Shown: positions 34,173-41,715 of the stretch, one piece after another
Layout of the letters: the number at the start of each line of letters is the position of its first letter
How positions within the stretch are numbered: the stretch's first letter is position 1
From: GCA-003244245 sp036266995
Lineage (GTDB): Bacteria > Actinomycetota > Actinomycetes > Mycobacteriales > Pseudonocardiaceae
Direction of reading: 5' to 3'
DNA length: 64,000 nt
Assembly (NCBI GenBank): GCA_036266995.1
Contig: DATAWX010000166.1
Span: 1-64,000 of the forward strand
Notes under the pieces: generated by a model
What the model was told of the DNA's origin: nothing
The model's input: only the letters and a program-made list of their open reading frames with translations
Database searches by the model: none
Program-made: the position numbers and the translations under genes

Positions 34173-35980
34173 CAGATCTCCTTGACCATCTCATCTCGTG
34201 TGGCTAGGACCTTCCCTCGGTGTGTGCTGGCGAGTCGTTTGAGCACGGCGGTGGCGATGCCGGCCCCGTCCAGTCCGTGGGCGCGCAGGATCTGGTCACG
34301 TGAGGCGTGCGGCAGGAACCGGGGCGGCAACGCGAAGGTGGCCGCACAGCTGTCCGCTCCGGCGGCGGCCAGGGCTTGGGCGATCCGGGCGCCGAGCGCT
34401 CCGGTCGTGGTGGCGTCCTCGACGGTGAGCACCAGGCGGTAGGTAGCCGCCAGCTTGACCAGCGCCGGGTCCAGCGGTGCGATCCAGCGCGGGTCGATCA
34501 CGGTGACCGGCACGCCGTGGGCGGTGAGCTCGTCGGCGGCGGCCAGGCAGGGCAGCGCCATCGGTCCGACGGCGATCAACAAACCCACGGCAGCGGGGTC
34601 GTCACGGAGCATGTCGCACTGCCCCACCCTGCCGGTGGCGGGGATGTCCGGTCCCACCGTGGCCTTCGGGTAGCGGATCACCGTGGGCCCATCGGTGACG
34701 TCGACGGCCTCGCGGAGTAGTTCTCGCAGTTGGGTGCAGTCCCGGGGAGCGGCGAGACGCAGGCCGGGCACGACTGGCAGTACCGATGCGTCCCACATGC
34801 CGTGGTGGCTGGGACCGTCCGGGCCGGTGATCCCGGCCCGGTCCAGCACCACGGTGACCGGCAGCTGGTGCAGGGCGACGTCGGTGAGCAGCTGGTCGAA
34901 TGCCCGGCCGGCGAAGGTGGCGTAGAGCGCGACCACGGGGTGAAAGCCCCCAATCGCCAGCCCCGCCGCGGAGGTGACGGCGTGCTGTTCGGCGATCCCC
35001 ACATCGAATACCCGGTGCGGGAACCTGGTGGCGAATCCGCTCAGCCCGGTGGGGTGCAGCATTGCCGCGGTCACACAGACCACGTCGGCGCGCTCGCCGC
35101 CGATCGCGACGATCTCCTGGGCGAAGACCGAGGTCCAGGTCGGCTTGCCGGCTGAGCTGGGGCGGCCGGTGCGGGGATCGATGACTCCGACGGTGTGCAT
35201 GCAGTCGGTCTCGTCCTGCTCGGCCGGTGGGTAGCCGTTGCCTTTCCGAGTAACGCAGTGCACCACGACCGGGCGGCGCAGCGTGGCTGCTCTGTGCAGG
35301 GCGATCTCGATGGCGGTGATGTCATGCCCGTCGACCGGTCCGAGATAGGCCAGCCCGAGATCGTCGAACAGGGTGTGACGGTGCACATCACGGTCACGCA
35401 ACTCGGCCAGGTGGCGGGCGAACGCGCCGACGGTCGGCGAGTAGGAGCGACCGTTGTCGTTGAGCACGATGATCACCGGCCGGTCCGGGGCCGCGCCGAT
35501 GTTGTTGAGCGCTTCCCAACACATGCCTCCGGTCAGCGCCCCGTCCCCGACGATCGCCACGACCCGCCGGTGGGCGTCACCTCGCAGCGCGAAGGCCTTG
35601 GCCAGGCCGTCGGCGTAGGACAAGGCGGTCGAGGCGTGCGAGTTCTCGATGACATCGTGGACGGACTCGACTCGGGACGGGTAGCCGGACAGGCCACCGG
35701 CTTGGCGCAGGGAATCGAACTCGCCGGACCGGCCGGTGAGGATCTTGTGCACGTAGGCCTGATGCCCGGTATCGAACAGCAGAACGTCATGGGGTGAGTC
35801 GAACACCCGGTGCGCGGCGATGGTCAGCTCGACCACACCAAGGTTGGGCCCTAGGTGCCCGCCGACGCCGGACACCTTGTCGATCAGGAATGTGCGGATC
35901 TCCTGCGCCAGCACGGCGAGCGCCGTGCCGGACAGTCCTTTGAGGTCAGTGGGCCCGGCGATGCGGCCGAGCAGGCTCAT
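34172..35980 (-). CDS. dxs: 1-deoxy-D-xylulose-5-phosphate synthase
   Basis: A 602-residue thiamine-diphosphate enzyme, first and often rate-setting step of the MEP pathway. HLGPNLGVVELT and FDTGHQAYVHKILTGR are near the N-terminus, the ThDP/Mg motif GDGALTGGMCWEALNN is near residue 150, and the transketolase pyrimidine domain (VGIAEQHAVTSAAGLAIGG with the catalytic Glu) is near 335. A C-terminal domain follows. Slightly shorter than housekeeping DXS proteins (about 640). ATG 35980 overlaps the ispH stop by ATGA. Its presence inside the terpenoid operon suggests a dedicated supply copy. Confidence 0.95.
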   Translation of the reverse strand: MSLLGRIAGPTDLKGLSGTALAVLAQEIRTFLIDKVSGVGGHLGPNLGVVELTIAAHRVFDSPHDVLLFDTGHQAYVHKILTGRSGEFDSLRQAGGLSGYPSRVESVHDVIENSHASTALSYADGLAKAFALRGDAHRRVVAIVGDGALTGGMCWEALNNIGAAPDRPVIIVLNDNGRSYSPTVGAFARHLAELRDRDVHRHTLFDDLGLAYLGPVDGHDITAIEIALHRAATLRRPVVVHCVTRKGNGYPPAEQDETDCMHTVGVIDPRTGRPSSAGKPTWTSVFAQEIVAIGGERADVVCVTAAMLHPTGLSGFATRFPHRVFDVGIAEQHAVTSAAGLAIGGFHPVVALYATFAGRAFDQLLTDVALHQLPVTVVLDRAGITGPDGPSHHGMWDASVLPVVPGLRLAAPRDCTQLRELLREAVDVTDGPTVIRYPKATVGPDIPATGRVGQCDMLRDDPAAVGLLIAVGPMALPCLAAADELTAHGVPVTVIDPRWIAPLDPALVKLAATYRLVLTVEDATTTGALGARIAQALAAAGADSCAATFALPPRFLPHASRDQILRAHGLDGAGIATAVLKRLASTHRGKVLATRDEMVKEI

Positions 35981-36963
35981 GCTCGCCGCACTGCGGCCGG
36001 CAGGGTGAAGTGGACGGTCTCGCGGGTGGTCTCGCGTTCGACCACGGTGATCCGATCACCGCCGGCCGAGCCGGCAATCTGGCTACCGCCGGCCGAGCCG
36101 GCAATCTGACTTAGCTGTTCCAGGGCCGTGATAACGGCGTCGACCAGTTGGGGTGGGGCCGAGGCGCCAGCGGTCAACCCGACCACGCCAACCCCGTCGA
36201 GCCATTCCGGACGGATGTCGCCGGCGTCGTCGATGAGGTAGCTGGGCGTGCCGTGGCGGCGCGCGAGCTCCACCAGCCGCACGGAGTTCGACGAGTTCGC
36301 CGAGCCGACCACCAGCACCAGATCCGACTCCGCGGCGATCGCGGAAAGCGCGTCCTGCCGGTTGGTCGTGGCGTAGCAGATGTCGTTGGACCCCGGGCCG
36401 CGCAGCGCGGGGAACCGGGCCCGCAGCGCTTTAATGATCTCGACTGTGTCGTCGACGGCCAGGGTGGTCTGGGTCAGATAGGACACCCGTCCCGGGTCGG
36501 CGACCTCCAGCTCCGCGACCTCGCTCGCGTTCTGGACCAGGATCGTCCGACCCGGGGCCTCCCCCAGGGTGCCCTCGACCTCTTCGTGCCCGGCGTGGCC
36601 GATCAGGATCACGGTGTCACCGCGGGTGGCGAACCGGCGGGCTTCGACGTGCACCTTGGTTACCAGCGGGCACGTTGCGTCGATCACCTCCAGCCCCTGG
36701 TCTGCGGCCTCGGTCCGCACCATCGGGGACACGCCGTGGGCAGAGAACACCACCGTGGCCCCGTCCGGGACGGCGTCGAGCTCGTCGACGAATACCGCAC
36801 CGCGCGCCTGGAGATCGGCTACCACGTGCAGGTTGTGCACGATCTGTTTACGTACGTAGATCGGGCCGCCCCGCTGGTCCAGCAGCTGCTCGACGACCGC
36901 GATGGCACGTTCGACGCCAGCACAGAACGATCGCGGTGCGGCGAGCAAGACGGTGAGAGACAT
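35977..36963 (-). CDS. ispH: 4-hydroxy-3-methylbut-2-enyl diphosphate reductase
   Basis: A 328-residue enzyme producing IPP and DMAPP from HMBPP with a 4Fe-4S cluster. ATG 36963 is chosen (GGAGG eight bases upstream). Cluster Cys lie in PRSFCAGVERAI, IDATCPLVTKVH and NDICYATTNRQ. The substrate-binding His and Glu motifs (FSAHGVSP, IGHAGHEEVEGT) and TAGASAPPQLVD are present. Near the C-terminus the nine residues SQIAGSAGG are duplicated in tandem, from a 27-bp DNA repeat; this lies outside the catalytic core. Confidence 0.95.
   Translation of the reverse strand: MSLTVLLAAPRSFCAGVERAIAVVEQLLDQRGGPIYVRKQIVHNLHVVADLQARGAVFVDELDAVPDGATVVFSAHGVSPMVRTEAADQGLEVIDATCPLVTKVHVEARRFATRGDTVILIGHAGHEEVEGTLGEAPGRTILVQNASEVAELEVADPGRVSYLTQTTLAVDDTVEIIKALRARFPALRGPGSNDICYATTNRQDALSAIAAESDLVLVVGSANSSNSVRLVELARRHGTPSYLIDDAGDIRPEWLDGVGVVGLTAGASAPPQLVDAVITALEQLSQIAGSAGGSQIAGSAGGDRITVVERETTRETVHFTLPAAVRRA
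36058..36108. repeat. 27-bp tandem repeat inside ispH
   Basis: Twenty-four bases (36058-36081) recur exactly at 36085-36108, a 27-base period, so the coding frame is kept. It encodes the doubled SQIAGSAGG near the IspH C-terminus. Confidence 0.85.
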
Positions 36964-36985
36964 CGGGGGTGCCTCCAGGCGGGGT

Positions 36986-38026
36986 TCAGTGGTCACGGTG
37001 GGTGGCAAGCCGGGCGAGCGCGCCCAGCTCTGCGGCGGCTCGCGGTGTCGGACTGGCTGACTGCAACTCCTGCATCGCCTGCGCCAGCAGATCGTCAGCC
37101 TGGGTCTGGCTCCAGGTGCGCCCGCCCGCGGTGTCGATCAGCTCCGCGGCGTGTGCCGCGTCGGTTTCGGACAGCGACTGGTGTCGGTGGTAGAGCGCGG
37201 CCAGTTCGCGCCCGGCCGGAGTCTGCGAGGCCAAGGCGGCTACCACCGGGAAGGACTTTTTCTGGCTGCGCAGGTCCGAATGGACCGGCTTACCGGTCAC
37301 GGCCGGGTCGCCCCAGATCCCCAGGAGATCGTCCACGTGCTGAAACGCCAAGCCCAGGTGCATCCCGAAGCCATGCAGCTGCGTGACCTGCTCCGGGCCG
37401 CCGCCCCCGAATGCGGCGCCCACCGCGCACGCGCATCCCAGCAGGGCTGCGGTCTTTCGCTCGGCCATCCGCACGCACTCGGCCAGTTCGACCTCCGCGC
37501 GTTGCTCGAAAGACAGGTCCGCGCTCTGGCCGTCTAACAGGTCCTGCACCGCGGCGCTGAGCATCCGGATCCCATCCATCCCAGCCGGGTGCCCGCTGCC
37601 GGCCAGCACATCCAAGGCCAGGACCAGCAGTGCGTCCCCGGCCAGGATCGCCGGGTTGACTCCGAACACGCTCCACGCAGTGGGGCGGTGGCGGCGGGTC
37701 CGGTCGCCGTCCATCACATCGTCGTGCAGCAGCGAGTGGTTGTGCACCAGCTCCACCGCGGCCGCAGCCGGCAGTGCCGCAGCCGCTGTACCGCCGACGG
37801 CCTGGGCGCTGAGCAATGCGAGCGTGGGCCGGATCGCCTTGCCCCCGTTAACCCGTACCGGGTGGCCTTGTTCGTCCCACCATCCGAAGTGGTAACCGGC
37901 GATGTGCAGCATCGAGGGAGGCAGTGTGTCGACCGCCATTCGTACGACGGGTTCGACGAGGTCGCGGCTCCATGCGAGCACCTCACGTGCCGACCGGCCC
38001 GCGGTCATCACGTCCAGGGTGGTCAC
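36986..38026 (-). CDS. Polyprenyl diphosphate synthase (GPP/FPP/GGPP type)
   Basis: A 346-residue trans-prenyltransferase. The first Asp-rich motif is LLHDDVMDGD and the second FQHVDDLLGIWGD; GGKAIRPTLALL binds IPP. GTG 38026 follows AAGGAAGG. In this operon it would make GPP for the methyltransferase/2-MIB branch and FPP for geosmin synthase. Chain length cannot be set confidently from sequence; the bulky residues before the first motif (VELVHNHSL) fit a short-to-medium product. Prenyl synthases are frequent neighbours of Family 2B encapsulins. Confidence 0.92.
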   Translation of the reverse strand: MTTLDVMTAGRSAREVLAWSRDLVEPVVRMAVDTLPPSMLHIAGYHFGWWDEQGHPVRVNGGKAIRPTLALLSAQAVGGTAAAALPAAAAVELVHNHSLLHDDVMDGDRTRRHRPTAWSVFGVNPAILAGDALLVLALDVLAGSGHPAGMDGIRMLSAAVQDLLDGQSADLSFEQRAEVELAECVRMAERKTAALLGCACAVGAAFGGGGPEQVTQLHGFGMHLGLAFQHVDDLLGIWGDPAVTGKPVHSDLRSQKKSFPVVAALASQTPAGRELAALYHRHQSLSETDAAHAAELIDTAGGRTWSQTQADDLLAQAMQELQSASPTPRAAAELGALARLATHRDH

Positions 38027-38044
38027 GGTTATCCAACCTTCCTT

Positions 38045-39460
38045 CTAGCGGCTGATTTCGACGTTGTCCAGGACTCCCAGCGCATCGGGAACCAGGACCG
38101 CCACCGAGTAGTACGTGCTCACCAGGTAGGAAATGATCGCTTTGTTGTCGATACCCATGAATCGGACGTTAAGCCCGGGCTCGACTTCATCGGGTATCCC
38201 GGTCTGGTGTAGCCCGATCACGCCTTCGTCGTCCATGCCGGTGCGCATCGCGAGGATTGAGCTGGTGCGGTGCTCGGTAATCGGGATCTTGTTGCAGGGG
38301 AAGATGGGTACTCCGCGCCACGCCTGTACTTGGCGACCATCGACATCGACGCTCGGTGAGTAGATACCCCGGCGGTTACATTCCCGGCCGATCGCGGCGA
38401 TCGTGTGCGGCTGCGCCAGGAAAAACCGTGTCTTTCGCCGACCGGCGAGTAGCGCATCCATGTCGTACGGGGTCGGTGGCCCGGTGCGGGCATGTATACG
38501 ATGTCGGGAACCTACGTTGTGGAGCAATCCGAATTCCGGGTTGTTGATCAATTCGTCTTCTTGTTTCTCCCGCAATGCTTCGATGGTCAATCTCAGTTGC
38601 TGTTCGGTCTGGTCCATCGGCTGGCTGTACAGGTCCGCCACCCGGGTGTGCACTCGCAGGACCGTCTGGGCCACGCTGAGTTCGTACTCGCGGGGGTTGG
38701 TTTCATAGTCGACGAACGTGCCCGCCAGCTCTGGTTCCCCCGTGTGTCCGACGCTCAGCGCAATGGCTGCCTCGCCGCGCTTATTCTGTGGTCGCCTGCT
38801 CTGGGTCCGGAACCTCTCAACGTGAGCTTGCAAAGCCGCAGATCTGCCGACCATCTCCTCGAATGCTTGCTGAGGTAAGGTCAGTACGGTGCAGGCGGTC
38901 GCTGCTGTGATGGTGAATGCCCAGCTGTCCTGGGACTCGATCAATTCCCGATCACCGAAGTAGTCGCCGTCGGCGAGGGCATCCAGGACCGTCTGTTCAC
39001 CGTACTTCCCCGGGCCGATCTTGCTAACCCTGCCGTGGGCAATGAAGAATACCTGATCGGCCGGTTGACCCATCTCGACCAGCGCACCACCGGTCTCGAA
39101 CTCCCGTTGCTCGCATTGATCTGCCAACGCACGGAGCACCTCAGGGTCATCGAAACCCCGCAGCACCGGCAACTCGCGCAGTTCGCCGGGAATAATCCGC
39201 ACTCCGGCGCCCGACGTGTCGAACGTTACCCGGCCATCGCCCACCGTGTACGTCAACCGGCGGTTCACCCGGAAAGTACCGCCCGAGGCCTCCACCCAGG
39301 GCAACATCCGCAGCAGCCAGCGAGACGTGATCTCCTGCATCTGCGGGACAGATTTCGTCGTCGTCGCCAGGTTGGCCGCCGCGGCGGTACTGAGACTTAA
39401 TTGTGGCTGCCTCGATTGTGGCTGTTCGGCAACATCAACGCTCGGGTCCGTCACGGTCAC
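38045..39460 (-). CDS. Family 2B encapsulin shell protein B (cNMP-binding-domain HK97 fold)
   Basis: About 471 residues. Annotation pipelines often call such proteins Crp-like or EshA regulators, but no HTH is present. Order: a disordered start and LSLSTAAAANLATTTKSVPQ, then QEITSRWLLRMLPWVEASGG (N-arm). An inserted cyclic-nucleotide-binding fold at about 90-215 has ELPVLRGFDDPEVLRALADQ and GDYFGDRELIESQDSWAFTI. The HK97 shell core from about 240 has YELSVAQTVLRVHTRVADLY and FMGIDNKAIISYLVSTYYS, ending VLDNVEISR. The Arg that contacts cAMP phosphate in Crp-type domains is not evident after FGDREL. GTG 39460 is chosen for its GAGG spacing; TTG 39475 is possible. Confidence 0.88.
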   Translation of the reverse strand: MTVTDPSVDVAEQPQSRQPQLSLSTAAAANLATTTKSVPQMQEITSRWLLRMLPWVEASGGTFRVNRRLTYTVGDGRVTFDTSGAGVRIIPGELRELPVLRGFDDPEVLRALADQCEQREFETGGALVEMGQPADQVFFIAHGRVSKIGPGKYGEQTVLDALADGDYFGDRELIESQDSWAFTITAATACTVLTLPQQAFEEMVGRSAALQAHVERFRTQSRRPQNKRGEAAIALSVGHTGEPELAGTFVDYETNPREYELSVAQTVLRVHTRVADLYSQPMDQTEQQLRLTIEALREKQEDELINNPEFGLLHNVGSRHRIHARTGPPTPYDMDALLAGRRKTRFFLAQPHTIAAIGRECNRRGIYSPSVDVDGRQVQAWRGVPIFPCNKIPITEHRTSSILAMRTGMDDEGVIGLHQTGIPDEVEPGLNVRFMGIDNKAIISYLVSTYYSVAVLVPDALGVLDNVEISR

Positions 39461-39490
39461 CACGCACCTCACCAATCTCGATACGTTCGG

Positions 39491-40345
39491 TCAGACCCGA
39501 TCGGCGGCGATGAGCAGGTAATGGAAGCTGCCCTCGCGGTACGCCGTGAGGAACGGGTCCTCGATCCCGGTGGCCACCGAGGACTTCGCCCGCAGCTCCC
39601 AGTAGGGGATGGTGTGGGAGGTGAGGTCGATGACGTCGATCGGGACGAGGTTGTTGGCGGCCAGCGCCTTGAAGTAGTCGCTCCTGGGATGAATATTGCA
39701 GATGTAGTGCTCGTCGATCCGGCTCACCGCTTTGGATCGACCACCCGTCACGTCGTTGTAGCAGCCGGTGATGCAGACGTAACGGCCGCCGTACTCCAGT
39801 AAGCGGGAGAACTCGCCGAATAGCTGGAAGAGGTCCACGTACATGGTGCTTTCGTTGTTCCAGATTCCCCGACGCGATCCCGTCTCGAAACCGGTGTCCA
39901 GCATGTTGCGGAAGTGGAACCTCACCTTGTCGGCCACGCCTCGCTGCCTGGCCTGGTCGTTGGCGAACTCGACCTGTTGCTCCGAGATCGACACACCGTC
40001 GGTCTGACAGCCGAAGCGTTGGTGGGCCATGAAGCTGGTGCCGCCGCGGCCGCACCCGGCATCCAGCAGGCGGTCCGTAGGCGATATGTCGCCGAAATGA
40101 TCGAGTAGGATCTTGGCCTGCGCGGTCTCCAACCGGTGCATCTCGGTGATGATTCGGTCGTCGCGGGTGTCCTCGGTGCCTTCCAGCACCGACCGGTCAT
40201 AGTCGCCGATCCCGTAGTGATGGTGGTACAGGCCGTCGACATCACCGAGCAACAGGTTGACCGGGTCCTTCTCGTTGTTCCAGTACGACGCAACAGACTT
40301 CTGGTAGTCGCTGCGCAGGACGTTGGCGACGGTAGTCGTGGTCAT
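39491..40345 (-). CDS. mtf: Geranyl diphosphate 2-C-methyltransferase (2-MIB pathway)
   Basis: A 284-residue SAM-dependent enzyme that methylates C2 of geranyl diphosphate to give the C11 precursor of 2-MIB. ATG 40345 lies behind a strong AAGGAGG; the longer frame upstream is not needed. Family features: SVASYWNNEKDPVNLLLGDV, then LYHHHYGIG; SAM motif LLDAGCGRGGTSF (92-104); GVSISEQQVEFANDQA; and NNESTMYVDL-type substrate loop. It sits 32 bases after the 2-MIB synthase gene. Its product is used only by that enzyme, so the pair defines the pathway. Confidence 0.95.
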   Translation of the reverse strand: MTTTTVANVLRSDYQKSVASYWNNEKDPVNLLLGDVDGLYHHHYGIGDYDRSVLEGTEDTRDDRIITEMHRLETAQAKILLDHFGDISPTDRLLDAGCGRGGTSFMAHQRFGCQTDGVSISEQQVEFANDQARQRGVADKVRFHFRNMLDTGFETGSRRGIWNNESTMYVDLFQLFGEFSRLLEYGGRYVCITGCYNDVTGGRSKAVSRIDEHYICNIHPRSDYFKALAANNLVPIDVIDLTSHTIPYWELRAKSSVATGIEDPFLTAYREGSFHYLLIAADRV

Positions 40346-40377
40346 GGTGGACCTCCTTCTGCTTGTCGGTATGGCGC

Positions 40378-41643
40378 TCACGCGTTGCTCGCGATGTGGT
40401 ATCGACCGGTGGTGCTGTGCCATTCGCGGTTACCGCCGAGCCAGGCCCAGATGTCGGCCAGGAAACGCCGCAGCGCAAGCGAGCCAACCTGGCTGAGGAC
40501 GGCCGCTTCCTCGACGAAGGTGTGCATCAGCTCGTTATGGATCGCTACCGAGCGCTCGATTGCCTCCTGTCGCGAGCACTTTTCTTCAATAGCGATCAAC
40601 TTGGGCAGATCGAAGTCTTCGTCCGCTTCCTTACCCATCGAGTACAGATCGTTCAGAATCACGCTCGCACTGCCGGCCAAGCAAAACACCCGGCGCACCC
40701 GGCGATCGGCGAACTCGAAGGCGGGAAGCTCGTAGCCGGCGATCGGATCGACCAACACCATCGGCGGCAGGAAGCTGTTTTCATGCCGGTGCGTCAGGTA
40801 CTCCCAGACCGGCGGGATTCGCCCGGTGGCGCGCCAGTTCGCCTCATGGTTGTAGGCCATGAACATGACCGCCAGCTCGTGGCGCAGGCGCGCGACCTGC
40901 GTCGCGGTGGCGTACCGGGCAAGGTGCTCGAATGCCGACCGGTACGCGACCGCGACCGGCTCCTCCGATAAAGCCTGGTCGAGTTGGGGCGCGTACCTGA
41001 CTGGAAGATCGACCGGGTCCACCGCGGCGAAGGTGATCCCTAGCCGCGAGGCGATCACCTTAGCGTCGGCACCCATTGATTCCTCGTCGAGGAAGTGGTC
41101 GTCGGTGGCCCATTCCGCGAGTACGCACTTCGATGCCGCCAGCAGCCGGTCCGGGTCATCCGTAGCCGGATGGGTGAGCATCATCAGACGCCCGAAATTG
41201 GCCGTCCGCACGCGGTCGAGCTGTCCGGGGTAGATCCCGACTTGCTCGGCCCAGTCGACCAGGCGGTCGTTGACCTCCTCGCCGAGGGCTACGTCGTCAC
41301 GAACCGCCGGAGGGCAGTACAGCGTTGGGCCTGATCCACCGTTATCGGTCGCCTCGGTGGGAACCGGCCCAGTGACGGGCCCAGTGACGGACATTGTTTC
41401 GTTGCCGGCGGTGCCTAGCCAAGGGATCCGGGCCGCCGACGTACCCAGTCCGGTGGGGCCGGTGAGGAGCCGGCTCGCCATCGACGCGTCGGGCTGGCCG
41501 TCATCCCCGGGAAGTTGATCCCCCACGTATGCAGGCAGGTCTCGCGGGGCAAGGCGTTGCGGGTTGGCGAACAAGGCGACCACCGCGTCCGCCAGGTCGT
41601 GGGTGACCGCGGGCGCGGACACCCGAGACAGCACAGCAGGCAC
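40378..41643 (-). CDS. 2-methylisoborneol synthase (terpene cyclase, encapsulin cargo type)
   Basis: A 421-residue class I terpene cyclase. GTG 41643 follows GGAGG. Residues 1-110 are low-complexity (Pro/Gly/Thr/Ala) and precede the catalytic domain; such N-terminal extensions mark 2-MIB synthases. They contain RLLTGPTGLGTSA (58-70), a motif that recurs twice in geosmin synthase. The catalytic domain carries DDHFLDEE (181-188) and the second metal motif NDLYSMGKE (331-339). It cyclises 2-methyl-GPP to 2-MIB. The extension is the expected shell-targeting region in Family 2B encapsulin systems. Confidence 0.94.
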   Translation of the reverse strand: MPAVLSRVSAPAVTHDLADAVVALFANPQRLAPRDLPAYVGDQLPGDDGQPDASMASRLLTGPTGLGTSAARIPWLGTAGNETMSVTGPVTGPVPTEATDNGGSGPTLYCPPAVRDDVALGEEVNDRLVDWAEQVGIYPGQLDRVRTANFGRLMMLTHPATDDPDRLLAASKCVLAEWATDDHFLDEESMGADAKVIASRLGITFAAVDPVDLPVRYAPQLDQALSEEPVAVAYRSAFEHLARYATATQVARLRHELAVMFMAYNHEANWRATGRIPPVWEYLTHRHENSFLPPMVLVDPIAGYELPAFEFADRRVRRVFCLAGSASVILNDLYSMGKEADEDFDLPKLIAIEEKCSRQEAIERSVAIHNELMHTFVEEAAVLSQVGSLALRRFLADIWAWLGGNREWHSTTGRYHIASNA

Positions 41644-41715
41644 CGGTCCTCCTTCGCTAGCGGACGGTGGCGCCCTGAGCCGGCGCCGGATGCGAATCGC
41701 CTGAGCTGGACTCGT

